Below, one piece after another: positions 7,460-14,134 of a stretch of DNA of 27,083 nt (its first letter is position 1; the number at the start of each line of letters is the position of its first letter). Location of the stretch: NCBI GenBank assembly GCA_003820635.1, contig RPOS01000035.1, forward strand, positions 1-27,083. The letters are read 5' to 3'. The notes beneath the pieces were generated by a model. That model made no database searches. It worked only from the letters and a program-made list of their open reading frames with translations, and was not told where the DNA came from. This DNA comes from Verrucomicrobiaceae bacterium (GTDB taxonomy: Bacteria; Verrucomicrobiota; Verrucomicrobiae; Verrucomicrobiales; Akkermansiaceae). A program made the translations under genes and the position numbers.

Positions 7460-8139
7460 ACCCGGCGGAAAACATGGAAGTGTGCGTCCAGGACGTGTGG
7501 AAGAGTTTCGACCGCGGCCGCATCGAAGTTCTCAAGGGTGTGACCCTGCAAGTGCCGAAAGGCGGAGTGGTCGCATTATGCGGAACATCCGGTTGCGGAA
7601 AATCCACGCTGCTCAATGTGATTTCCGGGCTGGAGGAAGTGGACCGCGGTTTGATCCGGGTGGCGGGTAAAGACGTGGTGGACGAGCTGACGCGCATTGA
7701 TCTGCTGCGGCACCGCATCGGTTATGTGTTCCAGTTCCATCACCTCATGCCGGATCTCACACTCGCGGAAAACTGCATGGTGCCGGTGATCGCCGCGGGC
7801 GGAAAGCGTGCGGATGGGCTGGCACGCCTGCAAGAGTTAGCGAAGGCCACCGGCGTCGAGCATCGACTTGGCCAGCGGGTGCGCGAGCTTTCCGGCGGCG
7901 AACGCCAGCGCGGCGCTTTGGTGCGTGCGTTGATGAATGATCCGGAGCTGTTACTATGCGACGAACCGACCGGCGCGCTCGATGAGAAGAACCGCGAAAC
8001 GGTGTTCGAGCTGTTGTTGGAGCTGGTCCGCTCACGCGGACGAACGCTGGTGCTTGCCACACATGATCCGGAACTCGCCAGCCGTTGCGACCGCACCGTG
8101 CGCATGCGCGACGGAAGAATCGAAGGGGAAGGAGTCTGA
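7456..8139 (+). CDS. ABC transporter ATP-binding protein, LolD/MacB-type
   Basis: The 227-residue nucleotide-binding protein has all catalytic motifs: Walker A GTSGCGKST (43-51), Q-loop glutamine Q93 in VFQFHHLMPDLTLAEN, signature LSGGERQR (145-152), Walker B LLLCDE (165-170) with D-loop GALD, and switch histidine H203 (ATHDPE). The sequence after the Q-loop and the compact length place it in the LolD/MacB/FtsE group, which works with the four-helix permeases encoded just upstream. The ATG at 7456 overlaps the permease stop; an in-frame start at 7411 would lie inside the permease gene. Its 3' end contains a strong ribosome-binding site (AAGGAG, 8129-8134) for the next gene. Confidence 0.93.
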   Translation: MNPAENMEVCVQDVWKSFDRGRIEVLKGVTLQVPKGGVVALCGTSGCGKSTLLNVISGLEEVDRGLIRVAGKDVVDELTRIDLLRHRIGYVFQFHHLMPDLTLAENCMVPVIAAGGKRADGLARLQELAKATGVEHRLGQRVRELSGGERQRGALVRALMNDPELLLCDEPTGALDEKNRETVFELLLELVRSRGRTLVLATHDPELASRCDRTVRMRDGRIEGEGV

Positions 8140-9368
8140 TGGCCGGCGATCAATCCATGGTGCCAGTGGATGGCGCTCTCAAGCACGCGCTGGGCTGGCT
8201 CGTGTTTGGAAACGCGGTGGGGCTGTATCTGTCCCTTCTACTATTGTTTCCCAACCTTCAACTGGCACATTGGACCTACGGCCGCTGGGTGCCGGTGCAT
8301 CTGAACGTGCAACTCTACGGCTGGACCTCGTTGCCGCTCGTCGCATGGCTGTTCTCAATCTATCAGGTGGACTCGTCGAAAGCCCGCGCATGGGCTCCCG
8401 CTTCGGTATGGGCGTGGACGGCGGCTATTGCGCTCGGCGTGTGGCATTGGCTCGGAGGAGAGACTTCCGGGAAAATTTTTCTCGATTGGAAAGGCGGCGC
8501 GCTGTGGGGATTCGTGGCGGCGCTGGTATTATTGTGGGGTGTGCTGGCGGCCGCATGGCGTGAGCGTTCGCATGATTGGAGCAAAATCCGGCGCATTTTC
8601 TCGCTTGCAGGATTGGCGGGACTCGCACTGGTTCCAGTCTCGTTGGTGTTCGCGGCATCTCCAGCCGTCTATCCGCCGGTGGATCGGACAACGGGCGGAC
8701 CGACCGGTTCCAGCCTGTTAGGATCATCGCTGATCGTGGTGGGTTTGATGCTCATGCTGCCGAGGGTGACAGCGGTTTCCACGGGCAGCGTGAAATCCCG
8801 TGGTATCTGGATTTTCTTCGCGGTGTCCTGGCTGGTGTTCGGTGTGACGGAGGCGATGGGCGGCACGCATTTCCAGGCCGTGCAGATCGGAGCGATGTTG
8901 TTGCTGTTGCCTTGGGTGTGGTGGCTGCCGCGTGAGTGGTCGCGTTTCGAGTGGCCGGATGGCAGCCGCGTGTGGCGCATTGCGATGTTCGCGTGGTGGG
9001 GTCTGCTCGTGGTGAGCGGACTGCTGATGTATCAACCCGGTGTATTGGATCATTTGAAATTCACGCAGGGATTGGTGGCGCACTCGCATCTGGCGATGGC
9101 GGGATTCACCACTTCGTTCTGCGCCTTGCTGCTGGTGCTGTTGACGGGGAAACGAATCGGCAGCGGATGGTCGGTGGCGGTGTGGCACGTTGCGGCGCTG
9201 GCAATGATCGTGGTTCTCGCCGTGATGGGCTGGCGCGAGGGCGATGGACCGTCGTGGATGCTGGGAAATCCGGCGTGGCGCGAATGGGGACTGGCTTTGC
9301 GCAGCGTTTGTGGGCTCTTGATGTTATGGGTTTCTATGGTTTGGTTTCTGGAACGGAGGGCGACATGA
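8139..9368 (+). CDS. CcoN-like (cbb3 oxidase/NO reductase subunit I family) membrane protein lacking an apparent CuB site
   Basis: This 409-residue protein has about eleven hydrophobic helices. GRWVPVHLNVQLYGWTSLPL (H54) corresponds to helix II of CcoN, where a histidine ligates the low-spin haem. GLVAHSHLAMAGF (H315, H317) corresponds to the GHVHSGALGW motif, where one histidine ligates each haem. GGTHFQAVQ (H244) stands where CcoN has GPHHLHYTALP, but only one histidine remains. The upstream 'YGHN' CuB ligand is replaced by GPTGSSLLG (187-195). The CuB site and cross-linked Tyr therefore seem lost, although low-spin and perhaps high-spin haem ligands remain. This alignment is from memory of CcoN. 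The start overlaps the ATPase stop (TGATG) and has a good Shine-Dalgarno. It lies two genes from a CcoO-like cytochrome. It may be an electron-transfer membrane protein and not an oxygen reductase. Confidence 0.68.
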   Translation: MAGDQSMVPVDGALKHALGWLVFGNAVGLYLSLLLLFPNLQLAHWTYGRWVPVHLNVQLYGWTSLPLVAWLFSIYQVDSSKARAWAPASVWAWTAAIALGVWHWLGGETSGKIFLDWKGGALWGFVAALVLLWGVLAAAWRERSHDWSKIRRIFSLAGLAGLALVPVSLVFAASPAVYPPVDRTTGGPTGSSLLGSSLIVVGLMLMLPRVTAVSTGSVKSRGIWIFFAVSWLVFGVTEAMGGTHFQAVQIGAMLLLLPWVWWLPREWSRFEWPDGSRVWRIAMFAWWGLLVVSGLLMYQPGVLDHLKFTQGLVAHSHLAMAGFTTSFCALLLVLLTGKRIGSGWSVAVWHVAALAMIVVLAVMGWREGDGPSWMLGNPAWREWGLALRSVCGLLMLWVSMVWFLERRAT

Positions 9369-9766
9369 CAAAGACACGGTTTTTGAAATTCTGGAGTATG
9401 GCGGTGGGGTCGATGGATGCTCTGACCGGGTTGTTGCTGATCTTCGCGCCGGCTTTGGTTTTGCGCCTGCTGAAGATCGATTCTCCATCTCCGGACGCGA
9501 TGGTTTATCTAAGCTGGATCGGGGTGTTTGTGATGGCGGTGGGCTTGAGTTATGGTTTCGCACTGGGCAAGCGGCGTGGTGCGGGTGAGGCGGTGTGGAT
9601 GTTCACGGCACTGGTCCGGATCCTGGTGGCGGTGTATCTCACCGTTCAGATTACGAAGGGAGACATGGCCACGACTTGGGCGGTGGTGGCCTTTTCGGAT
9701 GGGTTGGTGGCCATGGTGCAGATGGTGATCTTGCGCAAAGGCTGGTGGAGGGAGGGGCAAAGGTGA
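9365..9766 (+). CDS. Small four-helix membrane protein, unknown function
   Basis: The 133-residue product begins MTKTRFLKFWSMAVGSMDALTG. Four hydrophobic helices are visible at about 12-32, 46-66, 75-97 and 103-122, with a basic, Trp-containing tail (RKGWWREGQR). There are no haem, copper or iron-sulphur motifs and only scattered charged residues. The ATG overlaps the CcoN-like stop codon and follows a GGAGGG (9355-9360); its own stop overlaps the next start (GTGA). Its place between the CcoN-like and CcoO-like genes suggests a structural or assembly subunit of the same membrane complex, but the sequence does not show this. It is not CcoQ-like, being too long and lacking that single-helix pattern. 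Confidence 0.75.
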   Translation: MTKTRFLKFWSMAVGSMDALTGLLLIFAPALVLRLLKIDSPSPDAMVYLSWIGVFVMAVGLSYGFALGKRRGAGEAVWMFTALVRILVAVYLTVQITKGDMATTWAVVAFSDGLVAMVQMVILRKGWWREGQR

Positions 9767-11580
9767 ATCGGATTGCCTTGCGTGCCGCGCTCGCGGTGGC
9801 TGCGGTGTATGGGTATTTCCTTATTTTTGCGCAGTTTTCCTTTGTTGAACTGCTGCGTGCTGCGGGCATCGGAGTGGATCTGGAGAAAGCGGTGCTCGGA
9901 GCGATGGCGGCCGCGGGAATCGCCGGAGGTTTTCTAACAGCCTGGCGCGGGGTTTCGCCGGTGCGGGTAAGAGTGGCTCTCGGAGTGGCGGCTTTGGCGA
10001 CAGCGCTCGCGCCGCTGGTTTCTGGAACGGCGGGTTTCATCGCGATCGCCTTGGTGACGGGCGCGGCACTCGGCGTCGCCACGGTGGGTTTGTCCGCTCT
10101 GCTACCCGCGTGGTGTGGAGTGGCTTGGGTGGGGGTTGGCACAGGGCTTGGTTATGCCTTCTGCAACGTGCCTGCGGTGTTCCTGCAAACGCCTCCAGGT
10201 CAGGCATGGATCGGTGCGGGGCTTGCGGTGGCTGGGGTAGTCGCAATGCCCACGGAAACCCGTTGGAAGTTTTCGGGTGGGACGAAAGTCTTTCCGTTTT
10301 GGAGCGCGGTGGTTTTGTTCACGGCGCTGGTGTGGATGGATTCGGCGGCATTTTTTATCATCCAGCATGCCGGGGATTTAAAATCGGGCACTTGGGGTGA
10401 GTCGCTGTTGTGGCGCAACGCCGCAGTGCATCTGGCGCTCGCCTGCGTGGCGGGTTGCTGGCTGGCGCGCGGCGGCGCGAAGTATTTGCCGGCCACGGCG
10501 TGGGTTCTGATAGCCGTGGCGGCGCTCATGGTGAACGACGGGTCCACCCGGCCTATCGCCGGTTGGTTCTATCCGGCCGGGGTTTCGCTTTACTCCGCGG
10601 CGCTGGTGGCATGGCCGGGGTGGTTCGCGGGAGCGAATGGCGTGAAACCCGCGGCATGGCGCGCGGCGTGGTTGTTTGCCATCGCCGGATGGTTTGGCTC
10701 CGCCAACGGCATCGGCATGGTGGAAACGCTGGAGCGTGTGCCGCCGGTGTTTGTGGCGGGAGCGGGTGTGCTGGTGGCGGCGGTGATGATTCTATCTAAT
10801 TTAGGCCGATGGCGTGTTGTGTTTGCTGTGGTGGCTGTGGTGCTGGCCGGATGGATGGGTGGAAAGGGAAGCGAGCCTTTGCTTTCGTCAGCCGCAGAAC
10901 GAGGGCGTCAGATCTATGTTTCCGAAGGCTGCATTCACTGCCACTCGCAATACGTCCGACCTGGATCGGCCGACGAACAGATCTGGGGTCCGGCGCGTAA
11001 GATGGAGGAGGTCTTGAAAGACGAACCCGTGCTCATCGGCAACCGCCGCCAGGGGCCGGATCTAACAAACGTTGGAGCCCGACGCTCGGAAGCATGGCTC
11101 AGGGCGCATTTCATCGATCCGCGCGCTATGGTTCCTGGCAGCCCGATGCCTTCCTACGCGCATCTTTTTGAGGATGGCCGCGGAGATGACCTGGTGCGCT
11201 ACCTCAAGGAATCCGGGGTGGGTGCGACGGCAAATGTCATGGCGCGGGCTGCAGAATGGAAACCTGTGCCAAGCTCCGTGCAGGATGCCCGGGCCTCGGG
11301 CAAGGCGCTGTTTGCCACGTGCTGTGCGGCTTGTCATGGCGCGGAGGGTTATGGCGATGGGCTCTTGGCAGGACTATTCATCCGGCCACCGGCAAATCTC
11401 GTGCAAGGCCCGTTCATATGGACGGCGGCGGGTTCGGAGCAAGAGCTGCGTGTCGCGCGTGCCATCAAGTTCGGTATCGTTGGAACGGATATGCCGGGAC
11501 ACGAGGTGCTGACGGATGCGCAGGTGAATGCCTTGGTGAAGGAAGTGCTGAAACTGCGAACCTGCAGCGGCGGTCCATGA
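9763..11580 (+). CDS. Fusion: MFS-like polytopic membrane domain + CcoO-like cytochrome c + second cytochrome c domain
   Basis: Numbered from the GTG at 9763 (GGAGGGG 6 nt upstream, overlapping the previous stop), the product has 605 residues. Residues 1-365 form about twelve hydrophobic helices with the Gly/Ala-rich texture and central break (about 165-175) of a major facilitator fold. Residues 378-485 match CcoO/FixO: GRQIYVSEGCIHCHSQYVRP with haem motif C390-H394, then GPDLTNVGARRSEAWLRAHFIDPR and the axial methionine M462 in PGSPMPSY. Residues 510-598 are a second monohaem domain (CAACH at 521-525, probable axial Met577), similar to a CcoP or generic cytochrome c domain. Both haem domains would face the periplasm, anchored by the transporter-like part. 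CcoA, an MFS copper importer needed for cbb3 assembly, is a known link between MFS proteins and cbb3; whether this domain transports anything is unknown. Confidence 0.8.
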   Translation: MNRIALRAALAVAAVYGYFLIFAQFSFVELLRAAGIGVDLEKAVLGAMAAAGIAGGFLTAWRGVSPVRVRVALGVAALATALAPLVSGTAGFIAIALVTGAALGVATVGLSALLPAWCGVAWVGVGTGLGYAFCNVPAVFLQTPPGQAWIGAGLAVAGVVAMPTETRWKFSGGTKVFPFWSAVVLFTALVWMDSAAFFIIQHAGDLKSGTWGESLLWRNAAVHLALACVAGCWLARGGAKYLPATAWVLIAVAALMVNDGSTRPIAGWFYPAGVSLYSAALVAWPGWFAGANGVKPAAWRAAWLFAIAGWFGSANGIGMVETLERVPPVFVAGAGVLVAAVMILSNLGRWRVVFAVVAVVLAGWMGGKGSEPLLSSAAERGRQIYVSEGCIHCHSQYVRPGSADEQIWGPARKMEEVLKDEPVLIGNRRQGPDLTNVGARRSEAWLRAHFIDPRAMVPGSPMPSYAHLFEDGRGDDLVRYLKESGVGATANVMARAAEWKPVPSSVQDARASGKALFATCCAACHGAEGYGDGLLAGLFIRPPANLVQGPFIWTAAGSEQELRVARAIKFGIVGTDMPGHEVLTDAQVNALVKEVLKLRTCSGGP

Positions 11581-11591
11581 CAGTCGCTGTG

Positions 11592-12572
11592 TCAGCGGTG
11601 GTCACAGACCTCCGCTACAGGTTGAATATGCCATGATTGGCCGATGGCACCAATGATGAAGTCGTCTGTGGCGATGCCGTGTTTTTCCAAGGCGGAGGCC
11701 AGACGCAGCGGCGGTTCGCCGAGCGGTTCGTCGGTGAGACGGAAGGTGCCCCAGTGCATGGCTACTGCGCGGCGGCAGCGTGTTTCGAGAAACACCTGTG
11801 CGGCTTCTTCCGGATTGAGATGCATCGAACGCATGATATGGCGCGGTTGGTAGGCACCGATGGGAATCATGCCGAAGTCGATGGGGCCGAAGCGTTCGCC
11901 GATTTCCCGGAAGACTTCGCAGTAGCCGCTGTCTCCGGCATGCCAAAGTTTACAGGATGCCCCGTCTAACAGCCATCCGCACCAATGCGCCAGGTTTTTG
12001 TCCCACAGGCTGCGTGCGGAGAAGTGCTGGGCAGGGGTTGCTGTGAGATTCAGGCCAGTGGTGATTTGCCGGGTTTCAAACCAAGGAATCTCAGTGACCT
12101 CCTTGAAGCCTTTGCGTCTGAGCCACTCGGCGTGACCCTCCGGGACGTAGAGCGGCAGATGTCTTCCCAAGCGACGGAGGGTTGGCAGGTCGAGGTGGTC
12201 GTAGTGCGAGTGCGTCAGCAACACCGCATGGATCTGCGGGAGATCCTGCAATCCGCAAGGCGGGGGAGAGAGCCTGCGCAATGATGGCAGTGGCAGTGGC
12301 GTGCAGTGGTTGGAAAAAACCGGGTCCACCAGCAACGAGACGCCGGCACCTTGCAGCAGGAAGGAGGCGTGGCCCAGCCATGAGATCTGCCAGCCTTCGG
12401 TGGGTCGAGTTGCGATGTCCTGCGGATTGAGAGGACTCCGCGCAGCCGGAGTGTCCGGTGCATCGGGAAACAACGGCTTCTCAAGTGGCGGCAGTCCGAG
12501 CTTCCAGCGCAGGATTTCTGAGAAGCCGTGCTCGTCGTGAGCCCACGGATTTCGGAATGACTTGGGGCGCAT
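11592..12572 (-). CDS. Metallo-beta-lactamase-fold hydrolase, NAPE-PLD-like
   Basis: The product has 326 residues from the ATG at 12572 (MRPKSFRNPWAHDEHG). Metal ligands of the fold are present: THSHYDH (H121, H123, D125, H126), H183 in PAQHFSAR, D214 in HAGDSGY and H273 in AMHWGTF. The run IPIGAYQPRHIMRSMHLNPEEA and HWGTFRLTDEPLGEPP closely follow the N-acyl-phosphatidylethanolamine phospholipase D family; bacterial members are often called RomA- or UlaG-like. A phosphodiester, perhaps of a phospholipid, is the likely class of substrate, but specificity cannot be read. There is no signal peptide. A TTG at 12611 would extend it by 13 residues and overlap the nuoN stop (TTGA), so coupling to nuoN is possible. 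It converges on the cytochrome fusion gene with 11 nt between the stops. Confidence 0.85.
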   Translation of the reverse strand: MRPKSFRNPWAHDEHGFSEILRWKLGLPPLEKPLFPDAPDTPAARSPLNPQDIATRPTEGWQISWLGHASFLLQGAGVSLLVDPVFSNHCTPLPLPSLRRLSPPPCGLQDLPQIHAVLLTHSHYDHLDLPTLRRLGRHLPLYVPEGHAEWLRRKGFKEVTEIPWFETRQITTGLNLTATPAQHFSARSLWDKNLAHWCGWLLDGASCKLWHAGDSGYCEVFREIGERFGPIDFGMIPIGAYQPRHIMRSMHLNPEEAAQVFLETRCRRAVAMHWGTFRLTDEPLGEPPLRLASALEKHGIATDDFIIGAIGQSWHIQPVAEVCDHR

Positions 12573-12607
12573 GATGATGAATGGAGCGCCGCTGGCCTGA
12601 CCGACGA

Positions 12608-14077
12608 TCAACGCAGCAGTGCGAGGATCGGCTGCGGCCAGATGCCGAAAACGAGGGTGGCCAGCGTGAGTGCTGCGACACAGGCTTTGCTGATGACGGG
12701 AAGCGTGACGGGCTGTCGGTCAGCAGGCTCCGCCCACCACATGGCGCGGACGACCTTGAGGTAGTAGTAGAAACCGGCGGCTGCGGCGATGAAGGCGACG
12801 CCCACGCCCGCCCACAGGCCGGCTTCCACGGCGAGTGAGAAGACAAAGAACTTGCCGATGAAGCCGGCGGTGAGCGGCATACCTGCCAGTGCGGCTAACA
12901 GAATGGTGAGCGCCAGCGCGAGGGTTGGGTTGCTTTTGCCAAGTCCGTTGAAGTCGCTGATGTTTTCGCCATCGCGCTGGATGCGGACTTGGGCGAGGAC
13001 GAAGAAGACGCCGAGCGTCATGATCAGATAGGTGGCGAGGTAGAGTGAGACGACTTGCACGGAACCGAGCGAGTTTTCTTCCGGCGGAGTCCCGCAGGCG
13101 AGAGCGAGCAGCAGGAATCCGGCATGGGCTATGGAGGAATAGCCGAGCAGGCGCTTGAAGTTCGTTTGCGGAATGGCGGCCAGGTTTCCGAACAGCAGGG
13201 TGGCGATGGCCAGTATGATCAAGAGCTTGAGCACCGGGCCGCGGGTGAGGTCGCTGGCGAGGAAGGGTTCGAGGAAACGCACCAACAGGATGAAGCCCGC
13301 TGCCTTGGAGCCGACGGATAGGAAGGCGGTGACCGGTGTGGGCGCGCCCTGATAGACATCCGGAATCCAGACCTGCATGGGCACGGCACCGATCTTGAAG
13401 GCGAGGCCGACCATCACGAGGGCGATGCCGAAGAGAAGAGGAGCGGGATTTGAAATTTGAAATTTGAAATTTGAAATTTCAGAGAGGCTCATCGTGCCGG
13501 TGGTGCCATAGACCCAGGCGATGCCATAGACGAGGAAGCCGGTGCTGAGCGCGCCGAGGATGAGGTATTTCACTCCCGCTTCGAGCGAGCCGACGTTGCG
13601 GCGCATGTAGGCTACGAGGATGTAGAAGGTGACGGTGACGAGTTCGAGCGCGACGAAGGCTCCGGCCAGATCCTTGGCGGAGGCGAGCCACATCATGCCG
13701 GCGCAGGCGAATACGGGGAGGGCGTAAAACTCGCCGGTGCCATTCTCAGAACCCGCATGCTCGGTGAAACGGGCGAGGATCTTGCGGTAGTCTATGGACA
13801 TCAGCACCACAAGGAGCGTGGTGACCAGAGCGAAGATCTTGTAGAAGCGGGCGAGGGAATCGAATTGATAGAAGTTCCACAACGGCCACTTTGCCCAGGC
13901 GGAACCGGGCTTGGCTTCCGGGCCGATGGCGATGGTGGTGATGAAAAGAACGGCACCGAGACCGATGGCGGCGGCGATGCCGACCCAGGCCTTGCTCTTC
14001 GATGGAACAAAGGCTTCGGCGAGCAGCAGTGCGAGGCCGAGGGTGACGGTGAGGGCTTCTAGATAATAAGCGGGCAT
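12608..14077 (-). CDS. nuoN: NADH-quinone oxidoreductase subunit N
   Basis: The 489-residue product is one of the three antiporter-like proton-pumping subunits of respiratory complex I. Fourteen or so helices are visible. FVALELVTVTFYILVAY carries the key helix-5 glutamate, and GLAFKIGAVPMQVWIPDVYQGAPTPVTAFLSVGSKAAG carries the pump-helix lysines. The start MPAYYLEALTVTLGLALLLAEAF is normal for the subunit. A short loop (SEISNFKFQISNPAP) is encoded by a 7-bp tandem array (13449-13480), apparently extra sequence in a variable loop between helices that leaves the frame intact. It is the last nuo gene of the run, separated from nuoM by a spacer filled with a 9-bp repeat. Confidence 0.96.
   Translation of the reverse strand: MPAYYLEALTVTLGLALLLAEAFVPSKSKAWVGIAAAIGLGAVLFITTIAIGPEAKPGSAWAKWPLWNFYQFDSLARFYKIFALVTTLLVVLMSIDYRKILARFTEHAGSENGTGEFYALPVFACAGMMWLASAKDLAGAFVALELVTVTFYILVAYMRRNVGSLEAGVKYLILGALSTGFLVYGIAWVYGTTGTMSLSEISNFKFQISNPAPLLFGIALVMVGLAFKIGAVPMQVWIPDVYQGAPTPVTAFLSVGSKAAGFILLVRFLEPFLASDLTRGPVLKLLIILAIATLLFGNLAAIPQTNFKRLLGYSSIAHAGFLLLALACGTPPEENSLGSVQVVSLYLATYLIMTLGVFFVLAQVRIQRDGENISDFNGLGKSNPTLALALTILLAALAGMPLTAGFIGKFFVFSLAVEAGLWAGVGVAFIAAAAGFYYYLKVVRAMWWAEPADRQPVTLPVISKACVAALTLATLVFGIWPQPILALLR
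13449..13480. repeat. nuoN: 7-bp tandem array inside nuoN
   Basis: TTTGAAA is repeated four times with a partial fifth copy (TTTC). It is translated within nuoN as part of SEISNFKFQISN, in a loop between membrane helices. It is strikingly AT-rich compared with the flanking coding sequence and shares its 7-bp period with arrays in the nuo spacers. Confidence 0.93.
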
Positions 14078-14092
14078 GGGAGAAAAATGTAA

Positions 14093-14134
14093 GATCGGTC
14101 GGATAAGACTGATTGGTTGGATCAGTCGGATCTT
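14093..14134. repeat. 9-bp degenerate tandem array between nuoM and nuoN
   Basis: Four to five units begin with GAT: GATCGGTCG, GATAAGACT, GATTGGTTG, GATCAGTCG, then GATCTT. The array fills most of the 57-nt spacer and ends directly against the nuoM stop codon (14137-14135). A related 9-bp array lies between nuoJ and nuoK. Confidence 0.75.

Noticed and set aside
11578..11610. Hairpin at the convergent ends of the cytochrome fusion and the metallo-hydrolase
   Set aside because: Only a four-pair stem (ACAG/CTGT) is visible, with no T-tract. It is too weak to call a terminator.
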